Source of the DNA: Gordonia paraffinivorans NBRC 108238
GTDB lineage: Bacteria > Actinomycetota > Actinomycetes > Mycobacteriales > Mycobacteriaceae
Assembly: GCF_000344155.1 (NCBI RefSeq)
Contig: NZ_BAOQ01000021.1
Location: forward strand, 1-64,000
Length of the DNA stretch: 64,000 bases
Direction of reading: 5' to 3'
The position numbers were made by a program, and so were the translations under genes. This document shows positions 1-7,660 of the stretch, piece after piece. The notes beneath the pieces are model-generated. The model was given only the letters and a program-made list of their open reading frames with translations. It had not been told where the DNA came from and did no database searches. Positions within the stretch are counted from its first letter, which is position 1. The number at the start of each line of letters is the position of its first letter.

Positions 1-1
1 G

Positions 2-112
2 CCCGACGATCCGCCACACCCACCACGGTTCCACTACACCGACCTGCAACACGCCACACCGGCCGAACTCGCGCTCTACGCCGCACTACTCGACCACGCC
101 TACCCGAACTGA
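2..112 (+). CDS. C-terminal end of an unidentified gene (truncated by window edge)
   Basis: An open frame enters from the left edge and ends at a TGA at 110-112, giving 36 residues that finish LYAALLDHAYPN. Codon use is less GC3-biased than the genes around it (CCA, ACA, CTA and GCA appear), which may point to foreign origin, but the piece is too short to be sure. No family is recognised. It could also be a chance frame, since this GC-rich DNA carries many open shadows. The next gene starts 82 bp downstream and no terminator hairpin is obvious between them. Confidence 0.4.
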   Translation, partial: PDDPPHPPRFHYTDLQHATPAELALYAALLDHAYPN

Positions 113-194
113 GGCGGTCGGCGGTATCGCCGACGAGGGGAGCTCGACGGAGGGCGCAGGGAATAGGCGCAGGCTGAGGGTTGTTGAGCCGACC

Positions 195-617
195 ATGACC
201 GCCAAAGCTGAGTTGAGCCCCGAGGGCTGGGTCCGCGAACAGACCGAGAAGATCCTGGAACAGGGCACCACCGAAGGTGTCGAAGTGATGGGACGCCCCA
301 TCGTCCTGTTCACCACCACGGGTGCCAAGTCCGGCAAGAAGCGCTATGTCCCGCTGATGCGCGTGGAGGAGAACGGCAAGTACGCCATGGTCGCCTCCAA
401 GGGCGGCGCCCCCGAGCATCCGGCGTGGTACTACAACGTGAAGGCGAACCCTCAGGTCACCGTCCAGGACGGCACGGAGGTCAAAGAGCTGACCGCACGT
501 GAGGTGAGCGGTGAGGAGCGGGCCCACTGGTGGAAGCTCGCCGTCGAGGCGTTCCCGCCGTATGCCGAGTACCAGACCAAGACCGATCGAGAGATCCCGG
601 TGTTCGTTCTCGAATGA
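195..617 (+). CDS. Ddn-like deazaflavin (F420)-dependent nitroreductase family protein (DUF385)
   Basis: 140 residues, the normal length for the deazaflavin-dependent nitroreductase/DUF385 family. The sequence shows the family core: the strand FTTTGAKSGKKRYVPLMRV (about 35-55), a glycine-rich turn before HPAWYYNVKANPQV (about 75-90), and a C-terminal aromatic stretch with FPPYAEYQ. Family members are small split-barrel proteins that bind F420 (or sometimes FMN or haem) and reduce quinones or nitro compounds; the physiological substrate cannot be read here. The ATG at 195 is the first start that keeps the whole domain, though a good Shine-Dalgarno is lacking. It stands alone and is separated from the convergent hadAB gene by a strong hairpin. 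Confidence 0.85.
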   Translation: MTAKAELSPEGWVREQTEKILEQGTTEGVEVMGRPIVLFTTTGAKSGKKRYVPLMRVEENGKYAMVASKGGAPEHPAWYYNVKANPQVTVQDGTEVKELTAREVSGEERAHWWKLAVEAFPPYAEYQTKTDREIPVFVLE

Positions 618-636
618 TTCTTCTGCAGCCCGCAGG

Positions 637-674
637 CATCAGAGCCCCCGACGTGAACGTCGGGGGCTCTGATG
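637..674. terminator. Bidirectional intrinsic terminator
   Basis: A perfect inverted repeat with 17-18 bp arms (CATCAGAGCCCCCGACG and its complement) and a very short loop lies between the convergent stops at 617 and 690. It can end transcription in both directions. U-tracts are weak on both sides, as is usual in actinobacteria. Confidence 0.85.
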
Positions 675-689
675 TCGAAGGCGGGATTC

Positions 690-1742
690 TCAGGCGAACC
701 GAATGTTCATCGTCGCCAGTCCGAAGACCTTACGACCGCCGGACTTGGCCGTGATGATGACGACACCGGTGCGGGTCTCCGGATCCAGCGACTTGATGCG
801 TCCGCTGAACTCGATCTCGCCGCCGGCGTCGGCAGACACCGGCACGGTCTGCGACAGGCGCACCGCGTAGCGGGTCACCGCACCCGGATCCCTGGACCAC
901 GACGACACGAACGCCGCCCCGAGCCCCATCGTCAGCATGCCGTGTGCGATGACGTCGGGAAGGCCCGCGAGCTTGGCGACGGCCTCATCCCAGTGGATGG
1001 GGTTGGCGTCGCCGGCGACGCCGCCGTAGTTGACCAGGTCGCCGCGGGAGATCCGCGCGGTGTGGACGGGAAGCTCGTCGCCCACCGACAGCTCGTCGAA
1101 GGAACGGGCGCCCGATGCGCGGGCCGCGCCGTCGGCGACGCGGACCTCGCCCTCCGGGCGGACCGTCTTCTCGTACAGTTCCGGGTTGGGGTCGTGGCTG
1201 AAGATGTTGACGTCGTGCATCATCACCTTGCGCACCGCTGCGCCGAGTTCGGGGTCGACCTCTTCGGCCGTCACGCCGACGACGGTGGTGTGCATCGTGT
1301 GCACTTTCTCACCCCGCGCGTCGGTCAGGGTGTTGGTGACGGTGATCAGTTCGCGACCGGCGACCTTGCGCACGCTTGACAGTTCGACGTCGGTCACCAG
1401 CTCGTCCCCGGCGACGATGGGCCGATGCTGCTCGAACACCTGCTCGGTCTGAACGTAGGTGTCGTAGCCGACGATCACGGACTCGAACAATTCACGGTTG
1501 GCGACCATCGCCGGGATCGACGTGAAGGTCAGCGGTGCGACCACTCCCGGATAACCAAGCGCTGCTGCTGCTTCCGGCTCCCAGTGCGCAGGATGGTAGT
1601 CCTGGACCGCGCGGGCGTACTCACGTACCTTCTCGCGGCCCACCTGGTAGGCGCCGTCGAGAACGTAGTAATGGCCGACGCGGGTCTCGAGATCGGGTGC
1701 CTCGGCGGTCGGCGCTTCTGCGATGGTCGGGGGTTCCGTCAT
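690..1742 (-). CDS. hadAB: Fused (3R)-hydroxyacyl-ACP dehydratase HadA/HadB
   Basis: 350 residues forming two hotdog halves in one chain. Residues about 18-165 match HadA (GHYYVLDGAYQVGREKVREY, then PGVVAPLTF). Residues about 200-350 match HadB, with the hydratase motif GDANPIHWDE and the following AHGMLTMG. In mycobacteria HadA and HadB are separate proteins forming a heterodimer that dehydrates beta-hydroxyacyl-ACP in the FAS-II elongation cycle feeding mycolic acids; only HadB carries the catalytic Asp/His pair, and that is also true here (the first half has QDYHPAHW instead). ATG 1742 is chosen because a -10-like TAGCGT ends exactly 7 nt upstream, which would give a leaderless mRNA. The frame stays open upstream, but only as a shadow of the next gene. 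Confidence 0.92.
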   Translation of the reverse strand: MTEPPTIAEAPTAEAPDLETRVGHYYVLDGAYQVGREKVREYARAVQDYHPAHWEPEAAAALGYPGVVAPLTFTSIPAMVANRELFESVIVGYDTYVQTEQVFEQHRPIVAGDELVTDVELSSVRKVAGRELITVTNTLTDARGEKVHTMHTTVVGVTAEEVDPELGAAVRKVMMHDVNIFSHDPNPELYEKTVRPEGEVRVADGAARASGARSFDELSVGDELPVHTARISRGDLVNYGGVAGDANPIHWDEAVAKLAGLPDVIAHGMLTMGLGAAFVSSWSRDPGAVTRYAVRLSQTVPVSADAGGEIEFSGRIKSLDPETRTGVVIITAKSGGRKVFGLATMNIRFA

Positions 1743-1749
1743 TCCGTCC

Positions 1750-1777
1750 ACGCTAATCGGGTGCCGTCTGCCGGCAA
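1750..1777 (-). promoter_or_regulatory. Candidate leaderless promoter of hadAB
   Basis: On the minus strand TTGCCG (1777-1772), a 16-nt spacer and TAGCGT (1755-1750) are followed after 7 nt by the ATG at 1742, so the predicted transcription start is the A of the start codon. TANNNT placed 6-8 nt before the start is the usual signature of leaderless actinobacterial mRNAs. A short GGGTT-rich inverted repeat at 1778-1793 just upstream could end transcripts from the preceding gene. Confidence 0.45.
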
Positions 1778-1822
1778 AACCCGAGGTCGGGTTCTCGTCA
1801 CACACCTGACCCGGATCGACGG

Positions 1823-3121
1823 TCAGCGCCGGAGGCCCTTGCCGTGGGCGAACTCGGCGGGCCGCCCCGACGACTGCCATCGGTGCCAGTTCTCCCGGTG
1901 CCGACACATCAGCCTCTCGTGGAAGCGCCGGAAACCGGGAGACACCCGACGCAGGGTTTCGACGGCCATCAGCAGCGGCCACCGGAGGACGATCAGCGCG
2001 ATGCCCGGCAGCGGATTGGGCATGCGATAGCGGAAGCGCGTGGTGGGCACCATGTAGATCGTCGAGTACGCGGCGTACATCATCGCGTTGTACCGGCCGC
2101 GGAGGCATTCGAGGCCCCTCGCGTCCGCGTTCGCGAAGGCGGCGGGGAAGGACTCGATCAACTCCTTGCCGTCGTCGCCCGCGTCATGGCTGCGGGTCGA
2201 CATGACGAAGGTGAGCAGGCGCAGCGAGTCGCCGATGGTCTCCGGATACCACTGGGTCCGGACGCCGAGCAGATACCCGAGGTACTTCTGGTAGTGGAAC
2301 AGCACCCGGATCTCGCGGGGTGTCGTCTGGACGCCGGTGAGCCACAGCGCCAGGGCCGGGACGATGCTCCCGCCGAGCAGTGTCAGGAGCTGGTACGACT
2401 GGCTGATCGGTTCGCCCCAGCGTTCGCGATCCCGTTCGGGATGTCCGGCCACGGTGCGACGAACCCACACGTGCATCACGCGCACACGCATCGCGGTGCC
2501 CCGCCCTTCCGACCCGGGTGTGAGCAGCGCACCCGGCTGCGAGACGTCGATCCAGAACCTGGCGGTCTCCAGGAAGCGGCGCAGCGCGTTGTCCCCGGCA
2601 TAGCCGCCGGCCAGCGACAGGGGCTTGGCGACGGCGGCCTCGGTGTACATCTCCAGCGTCTCCCCGCCGGCCACGCTGAACAGGAAGGTTCCCCAGCGAC
2701 GCCAGATCTCCTCGCCCTCGGCGATCAGTTGCGGGTCCACCCAGTCCGGCACCGTCTCGAACTCCCGGAACAGCTCGACCAGCGCCGGCGGCGGGTTCTC
2801 GATGCTGTCCAGACCGTCGGTCAGCGCCTTGTCCAGCAGCGCCCGGGCCGCTTCGGGTCCGAGCGAGCCGTAGACCTCGTCGACGAACCGCTCGGCGACC
2901 GGGTCGGTGCGGAACATGTCCTCGGCGAAGGTGCGCAGATGTTCCGGCTCTGGGAACAGATCCTTGCCGGTGATCTTTCGGGCCGCGGCGCGCACGGCTG
3001 TCAGTGTGCGGCTCGACATCGCGGCGTCGTAGGCGACGGCCGTGGGGAACGCGGGTGCGCCGGAACCCGTGCCGTCCTGACTCGACAGCGTGCTGGACAC
3101 GGTTACCCCCATCGGTGACAT
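1823..3121 (-). CDS. MpaB/latex-clearing-protein-like oxygenase (DUF2236)
   Basis: 432 residues from ATG 3121. The protein resembles the DUF2236 family, which includes the b-type haem rubber oxygenase Lcp and the fungal enzyme MpaB. The central block has RRFLETARFW, then MRVRVMHVWVRR, where the His is in the position of the proximal haem ligand and the preceding arginines fit the conserved pocket. No Tat or Sec signal is clear at the N terminus, unlike secreted Lcp enzymes, so a cytoplasmic role on a lipid or isoprenoid substrate is possible. Start alternatives: an ATG at 3112, preceded by GGGGTGG at good spacing, and an in-frame start at 3184. The substrate is unknown. Its start lies 102 bp from the end of poxB on the same strand. 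Confidence 0.75.
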   Translation of the reverse strand: MSPMGVTVSSTLSSQDGTGSGAPAFPTAVAYDAAMSSRTLTAVRAAARKITGKDLFPEPEHLRTFAEDMFRTDPVAERFVDEVYGSLGPEAARALLDKALTDGLDSIENPPPALVELFREFETVPDWVDPQLIAEGEEIWRRWGTFLFSVAGGETLEMYTEAAVAKPLSLAGGYAGDNALRRFLETARFWIDVSQPGALLTPGSEGRGTAMRVRVMHVWVRRTVAGHPERDRERWGEPISQSYQLLTLLGGSIVPALALWLTGVQTTPREIRVLFHYQKYLGYLLGVRTQWYPETIGDSLRLLTFVMSTRSHDAGDDGKELIESFPAAFANADARGLECLRGRYNAMMYAAYSTIYMVPTTRFRYRMPNPLPGIALIVLRWPLLMAVETLRRVSPGFRRFHERLMCRHRENWHRWQSSGRPAEFAHGKGLRR

Positions 3122-3223
3122 CCACCCCGTCGGTGGAATGAGACGAATTGCTTCATGTGTATCACTACCGCATGGGGTGCGCACCCACCCATCGGGCTCG
3201 TGCGAGCGTCTCTTCGACCGCGA

Positions 3224-4960
3224 TCAGTCGAACAACCGGCGGAACACGTTGGTCTCGGCCAGGTCGATGATCTCGTCGCCGCGCCCGGACAGCACGGTCC
3301 GCAGCGTGTAGAGCGTGAAACCCTTGGCCTGTGCGGCCGTGACCGTCGGAGGGATCGACAGCTCCTGGCGCGCGGTCGTCACGTCGAGCAGTGCCGGCCC
3401 GTCGTGTGCGAGGAGGTCGTCGATCGCCGAGGGCAGGTCGTCGGGGCGTTCCACCCTGCGTCCGTGGATGCCCACGGCTTCGGCGAGCCGCGCGAAATCG
3501 GGGTTCTCCAGATCGGTTCCGTAGTTGACGAATCCGGCGGCCTTCATCTCGACCTCGACGAAGTTCAGCGACGAGTTGTCGAACACGACGATCTTCACCG
3601 GCAACCTGTTCTGGGTGATCGTCAGCAACTCGCCGAGGAGCATCGCGAGGCCGCCGTCGCCGGCCAGGGCGATCACCTGACGGCCGGGGAACGCCGACTG
3701 GGCGCCGATGGCCTGCGACACCGCGTTGGCCATCGAGCCGTGCGTGAACGACCCGATGAGGCGGCGCCGGCCGTTCATGGTGAGGTAGCGCGCGGCCCAG
3801 ACGACGGGGGAGCCGACATCGGGGATGAAAACGGCATCGTCACTTGCCTTCTCGCTGATCAGCCTCGTCAGGTACTGCGGGTGGATCGGGGTCCGGTTGC
3901 GGTCGTTGTCGGCGAGTTCGTCGAGGCGCCGCCGCGCTTTGCGGTAGTGCGCGAGCGACGCCTCGAGGTGTTCGGGATCGCGGCCGCCGGTGATGAGGGG
4001 CAACAGTGCGCGGACCGTGTCGCCGACGTCGCCCACCAGCGGGACGTCGACCGGGCAGCGTCGGCCGATCTGCTCGCCGCGGATGTCGACCTGGACGATC
4101 GTCGCCTTCGACGGATAGAACTGCTGATAGGGGAAGTCGGTGCCCAGCATCAGCAGGGTGTCGCACTTCTCGATCGCGCGGTAGCCCGACGAAAAGCCCA
4201 GCAGGCCGGTCATTCCCACGTCGTACGGATTGTCGTACTCGATGAACTCCTTGCCGCGCAGCGCATGGACGATCGGAGCCCGCAGCGCCCGGGCGAGTTC
4301 GACGACCTCGTCGTGGGCGCCCTGCACGCCGGCACCGGCGAGGATCGTGACGCGCTCGGAACCGTTGAGGGTGTCGGCCGCACGCGCCAGCTCGTCGTCG
4401 GCCGGCCGCACGACGCGCGGCACCCGCCGGATCGGGGCACCCGCGCGACGTTTCGGGCAGGCCTGGAGAAACAGCTCGCCGGGGATCACCAGGACCGCCA
4501 CCGCGCGTTGCTCGACGGCCGTGCGCAGCGCGACGTCGAGCAGGCGGGGCAGCTGATCGGGGGTGTTCACCATCTCGCAGAACGAGCTGCATTCGCGGAA
4601 CAGCTGTTCCGGGTGGGTCTCCTGGAAGTATCCGCTGCCGATCTCGGCGCCGGGGATGTGCGCGGCGATCGCCAACACCGGGACGCGGCTGCGATGGGCG
4701 TCGAACAGGCCGTTGACCAGGTGGAGATTGCCCGGGCCGCAACTCCCGACGCACACGGCGAGCTCGCCGGTGAGGGCGGCCTCGGCGGAGGCGGCGAAGG
4801 CGGCGGCCTCTTCGTGGCGGACGTGCTGCCACGCGATGGCCTCGGTGGTGCGCAGGGCGTCGGTCAGACCGTTGAGCGAGTCGCCGGGAATCCCGTACGC
4901 CCGCCGGACCCCCGCACGTTCGAGTTCTTCGACGATCCTCTCGGCCACAGTTGTCGACAT
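3224..4960 (-). CDS. poxB: Pyruvate:quinone oxidoreductase (pyruvate oxidase, PoxB)
   Basis: 578 residues, aligned almost end to end with E. coli PoxB (572) as recalled. It carries out oxidative decarboxylation of pyruvate to acetate and CO2 at the membrane, passing electrons to quinone. Visible features: GDSLNGL near 26, catalytic Glu50 in RHEEAAAF, CGPGNLHL, the FAD-domain GAGVQGAH, and the thiamine diphosphate motif GDGGLAML followed by FDNSSLN. The C terminus SGRGDEIIDLAETNVF keeps the segment that in E. coli ends in the lipid-activated amphipathic tail. ATG 4960 starts the family N terminus MSTTVAERIVEEL; the frame upstream is a shadow. Divergent from the 5222 gene; a TATAGT -10-like hexamer lies about 37 bp upstream. 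Confidence 0.93.
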   Translation of the reverse strand: MSTTVAERIVEELERAGVRRAYGIPGDSLNGLTDALRTTEAIAWQHVRHEEAAAFAASAEAALTGELAVCVGSCGPGNLHLVNGLFDAHRSRVPVLAIAAHIPGAEIGSGYFQETHPEQLFRECSSFCEMVNTPDQLPRLLDVALRTAVEQRAVAVLVIPGELFLQACPKRRAGAPIRRVPRVVRPADDELARAADTLNGSERVTILAGAGVQGAHDEVVELARALRAPIVHALRGKEFIEYDNPYDVGMTGLLGFSSGYRAIEKCDTLLMLGTDFPYQQFYPSKATIVQVDIRGEQIGRRCPVDVPLVGDVGDTVRALLPLITGGRDPEHLEASLAHYRKARRRLDELADNDRNRTPIHPQYLTRLISEKASDDAVFIPDVGSPVVWAARYLTMNGRRRLIGSFTHGSMANAVSQAIGAQSAFPGRQVIALAGDGGLAMLLGELLTITQNRLPVKIVVFDNSSLNFVEVEMKAAGFVNYGTDLENPDFARLAEAVGIHGRRVERPDDLPSAIDDLLAHDGPALLDVTTARQELSIPPTVTAAQAKGFTLYTLRTVLSGRGDEIIDLAETNVFRRLFD

Positions 4961-4996
4961 GGCGATCCGTTCCGTCGGGTCCGGGTTGTGTTGCCG

Positions 4997-5002
4997 ACTA
5001 TA
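4997..5002 (-). promoter_or_regulatory. Candidate -10 element of poxB
   Basis: TATAGT on the minus strand would start transcription near 4990, leaving a leader of about 30 nt before ATG 4960. No convincing -35 hexamer is found at 16-18 bp, so the assignment rests on the -10 alone. Confidence 0.35.
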
Positions 5003-5138
5003 GACGCGCTCGACGTCTCGGTGACCCGCTTCGCAGTCCGCCCGCTCGAATCCCGGGGCGTCCGGGTGCGGATGTTCGCCTGTGGAGGATTTCGTCGGTT
5101 GTGGATGGTGGAGGCGGTGACGCCGCTTGGTGTCGGGG

Positions 5139-5150
5139 GTTGTCGACAAC
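5139..5150. promoter_or_regulatory. 12-bp perfect palindrome in poxB/5222 divergent region
   Basis: GTTGTCGACAAC is a perfect palindrome 72 bp before the 5222 ATG. A second hairpin (CCACGCC-GGGC-GGCGTGG, 5161-5178) follows it. Either could be an operator or a leader structure. The palindrome does not match a motif I can name. Confidence 0.35.
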
Positions 5151-5221
5151 GTGGGTCGCGCCACGCCGGGCGGCGTGGTCCCCGCGAGAACGGCGGGGCA
5201 GCCCGACACAAGGAGTCGCTC

Positions 5222-5635
5222 ATGAAGATCCTCACCGCCACCTCGTCCGGCGCCACCCGCGACGATGACTTCTGTCATGCCGTCGAGGGCGAGATCGTGC
5301 TGCCGTCGGTGGTCTGCGAATGTCCGACGTGCGGGTGCGACCGCGCGTTCGGCGGACTCGGTTCTCGCCGCGCGACGACGACGATGATGGTCCGTGACCT
5401 CGATCTGACGGTCGAGGATCTCGTGAGCGCCGCCATCGCCTACCTGGAGGCGGCGGGATGGGCTCGCTATCTGAGGCTGGACGCGAAACCGGATGCGCCC
5501 GAACCGGTCACGGTCTGCGCGATAGAGCTCCTGTTGCCGAATCTGCTGCTCGCAGCGCAACTCGAGACCGGTGACATCGTCCGGGTCTCCTACAATCGCG
5601 CCACCGACGAGTGGGAACCGGCGCCGGCCGGCTGA
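5222..5635 (+). CDS. Conserved actinobacterial hypothetical protein with CxC-PTCGC cysteine cluster
   Basis: 137 residues from ATG 5222, chosen because AGGAG (5211-5215) sits at good spacing; the frame extends far upstream only as a shadow of poxB. The protein has an early VEGEIVLP strand, a cysteine cluster CECPTCGC (about 36-43), the block FGGLGSRRATTTMMVRDLDLT, and a helical middle with EDLVSAAIAYLEAAGW. This order is reminiscent of small uncharacterised actinobacterial proteins (DUF7715-like, from memory). The four cysteines suggest metal binding. No enzyme motif is seen. It is divergent from poxB and ends at a strong terminator. Confidence 0.75.
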   Translation: MKILTATSSGATRDDDFCHAVEGEIVLPSVVCECPTCGCDRAFGGLGSRRATTTMMVRDLDLTVEDLVSAAIAYLEAAGWARYLRLDAKPDAPEPVTVCAIELLLPNLLLAAQLETGDIVRVSYNRATDEWEPAPAG

Positions 5636-5652
5636 GGCGCTCGGTGATCATG

Positions 5653-5691
5653 CCTCGACGATGCGGCCGGCCACCGGTCGCATCGTCGAGG
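5653..5691. terminator. Bidirectional intrinsic terminator
   Basis: Perfect 13-bp arms CCTCGACGATGCG / CGCATCGTCGAGG around a GC-rich 13-nt loop, between convergent stops at 5635 and 5713. Confidence 0.8.
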
Positions 5692-5712
5692 AAACGGTCT
5701 CTCGGCGTCGGG

Positions 5713-6336
5713 TCAGCCCGCCCGGTGGCGGGAGCCCACGTCGTCGGGCCACCGGAGTCCCCTGACCGGGGTGCGCCCGCTGACGTGCATCAGGATGTCG
5801 CGGATCGGCGCCTCGACCACGCGGCCGGTACCGGCGTCGAAGTCGACGTCGGTGGCCACGAAGCGCAGTCCCCGGTTGTGACGGCGGGCGAAGAAGGGGA
5901 AGGCGACATCCCAGATCTCGCGTGCCGCGGCGGCCGCGGCGTCGACGGGCATGGGGCGGTCGATCCCCAGCGGCACCGCGATGTCCTGGCCGTGGAGGAG
6001 CGAGTCGATGAGCGGCGCCCGCTCGTTGGTTCCGAACGGGTGGCGGCGCGAGCCGACCATCCGTCGGAGCTTGTCGGCGACCTCATCCGCAGGTGTTCGA
6101 TCCCGGATCGCCATCTCTCGGATCATCGTGTTGAAGCGAAAGCCGTGACGCGCGGCGGCAGAGAGGACCTCGCGTGCGCCCGCATGCGACTGGGTGAGGT
6201 GAACCGCGACGTCCCGGACGGTCCACCCCTCACACGACGACGGGGTCGCGAGCTGTTCGGGGGTGAGGGACTCGATGAGATCGGCCAGCGAGAGGCGTTC
6301 GTGGTCGATGTGGCGCCAGAGGGTGTCGCTGTCCAT
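5713..6336 (-). CDS. Mycothiol-dependent maleylpyruvate isomerase-like (MDMPI_N/DinB-fold) protein
   Basis: 207 residues from ATG 6336, which has GGGAG at good spacing; an in-frame TTG at 6354 is less likely. The N-terminal half has the MDMPI signature: a helix with LADLIESLTPEQL, then CEGWTVRDVAVHLTQSHAG, where the His in DVAVHL is a metal ligand in this DinB-like fold, with a second His-containing helix near SLLHGQDIAV. Members use mycothiol or act as metal-binding thiol transferases; the actual substrate is unknown. It is transcribed divergently from a MarR regulator, and the shared region holds a perfect operator that covers its promoter. MarR control is therefore likely. Confidence 0.8.
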   Translation of the reverse strand: MDSDTLWRHIDHERLSLADLIESLTPEQLATPSSCEGWTVRDVAVHLTQSHAGAREVLSAAARHGFRFNTMIREMAIRDRTPADEVADKLRRMVGSRRHPFGTNERAPLIDSLLHGQDIAVPLGIDRPMPVDAAAAAAREIWDVAFPFFARRHNRGLRFVATDVDFDAGTGRVVEAPIRDILMHVSGRTPVRGLRWPDDVGSRHRAG

Positions 6337-6361
6337 GGCCGGCTCCCGTCGCAATTGGTCA

Positions 6362-6403
6362 GGATGCCTGACTATAATAGTCAGGCATCCGTACTAAAGT
6401 CAA
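6362..6403. promoter_or_regulatory. MarR operator overlapping divergent promoters
   Basis: 6362-6390 is a perfect inverted repeat, 14 bp per arm (GGATGCCTGACTAT) around a single A. A good minus-strand promoter overlaps it: TTGACT (6403-6398), 18-nt spacer, TATTAT (6379-6374), aimed at the 6336 gene. On the plus strand TATAAT (6373-6378) lies inside the palindrome, about 30 bp before the marR ATG. A MarR dimer bound here would block both promoters. Confidence 0.85.
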
Positions 6404-6407
6404 CGGT

Positions 6408-6842
6408 ATGGCCGATGAGCGACCGCCTCTGGGCGTGCTGATGTTCGTGGCGCACCGCCACATGGAACGGCGGGTGATGGCGCGCCTCGCGGAGGAAGGC
6501 GCCGACGACATCACCCTCGCGCAGGCGCGGGTCATGCAACGTCTCGCGCCGGAGCCGATGCGGCTGACCGACCTCGCCGAACAGGCCGGGGTCACCAAGC
6601 AGACGGCCGGAGGGATCGTCGATCAGCTGGAGGCGGCCGGGTACCTGCGACGGGTGTCCGACCCGACGGATCGCCGGGCGCGCCTCGTCACTCTCAGCGA
6701 GCGTGGCGAGGAGCTCTGCGCGATCGCGGCCCGCGAGGTCGAGTCGATCGAGGACGACTGGCGGGAATACCTCGGCGACGACTTCGACTTGCTCGAGAAG
6801 ACGATGACCCGGCTCCGCGAGATCACCGACCCCTACCGCTGA
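6408..6842 (+). CDS. MarR-family transcriptional regulator
   Basis: 144 residues with a typical MarR winged helix: ARVMQRLAPEPMRLTDLAEQ, the recognition helix VTKQTAGGIVDQLEAAGYL, and the wing SDPTDRRARLVTLSERG. Helices at both ends form the dimer. ATG 6408 lies 18 bp past the palindrome that is its probable own operator. No clear Shine-Dalgarno; the leader from TATAAT would be about 23 nt. It probably represses itself and the divergent mycothiol-isomerase-like gene in response to a phenolic or other small ligand. Its stop is only 14 bp from the stop of the convergent ABC permease gene. Confidence 0.92.
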   Translation: MADERPPLGVLMFVAHRHMERRVMARLAEEGADDITLAQARVMQRLAPEPMRLTDLAEQAGVTKQTAGGIVDQLEAAGYLRRVSDPTDRRARLVTLSERGEELCAIAAREVESIEDDWREYLGDDFDLLEKTMTRLREITDPYR

Positions 6843-6856
6843 GGGCGCTGTGCCGG

Positions 6857-7660
6857 TCAGGCGGTGATCGCCCGGCGTTCGTATGTGCGCAGCGCGAGCA
6901 GGTACGACACGCCGCCGATCCCGACGCTCCAGGCGATCGACGCGATGACGCTTCCGGCAGGAACCGGCGTGTCGCCGAGAGTGCCGCGGAGCACCTCGAT
7001 GACCGGGGTGAAAGGCTGATGCTCGGCAAACTGCCTCACCCCCACCGGAAGGGAATCCGCGGGGACGAAACCTGTGCTGAGGAACGGCATGATCGTCAGG
7101 AACATCGGGGAGTTGCTGGCGGTCTCCACGCTGTCGGCGGCGAGTCCGAGGTAGATGGCCAGCCAGATCAGGGCGATCGAGAACATGACGGTGACGCCGA
7201 GGGCGCCGAGCCAGCCGAAGGGATTCGCGGTCGGCCGGTAGCCGAGCGCCACTGCGACGAGCAGGACGATCGCGATCGAGATCAGCGCCTGGATGAGACT
7301 CGCGAGCACGTGGCCGACGAGCACCGAGGATCGTCCGATGTCCATGGTCCGGAAGCGGTTGATGATTCCCGACGTCATGTCCATGGCGACGACGATCGCC
7401 GAACCCTGGACCGCGGAGGCGACCGTGACCAGGATGATACCCGGCACCACGTAGTCGAGATAGGCCTCTCGCCCCGTGATCCCCGACGCGGTCGTCATGC
7501 CTGCGCCGAGCTGTCCGCCGAAGACGAACACGAACAGCAGCAGGAACACGACCGGCAGGCCGAGCAGCATCACGGTCAGCATCGGGTACTTGACGAGCCG
7601 TCGGAGGTTGCGGCGCAGCATGATCCGCGAATCCGTCACGGCGTAGGCGAGTGTCGGCAT
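6857..7660 (-). CDS. ABC-2 type transporter permease (DrrB-like)
   Basis: 267 residues with six likely membrane spans: about 25-45 (MLTVMLLGLPVVFLLLFVFV), 70-90, 105-130, 140-165, 170-190 and near the C terminus. The sequence LDYVVPGIILVTVASAVQGSA and the late FLSTGFVPADSLP block are typical of DrrB/ABC-2 drug-export permeases. ATG 7660 overlaps the stop of the ATPase gene (ATGA), so translation is coupled. It pairs with the 7660-8658 ATPase. Export of a hydrophobic compound is likely, but the substrate is unknown. Confidence 0.9.
   Translation of the reverse strand: MPTLAYAVTDSRIMLRRNLRRLVKYPMLTVMLLGLPVVFLLLFVFVFGGQLGAGMTTASGITGREAYLDYVVPGIILVTVASAVQGSAIVVAMDMTSGIINRFRTMDIGRSSVLVGHVLASLIQALISIAIVLLVAVALGYRPTANPFGWLGALGVTVMFSIALIWLAIYLGLAADSVETASNSPMFLTIMPFLSTGFVPADSLPVGVRQFAEHQPFTPVIEVLRGTLGDTPVPAGSVIASIAWSVGIGGVSYLLALRTYERRAITA

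Noticed and set aside
3175..3186. GGGTGCGCACCC palindrome as an operator of the MpaB-like gene
   Set aside because: Short GC-only palindromes are expected by chance in this DNA and no promoter element is associated.
4961..5560. N-terminal extension of PoxB
   Set aside because: Antisense to the 5222 gene; family N terminus and length fit ATG 4960.
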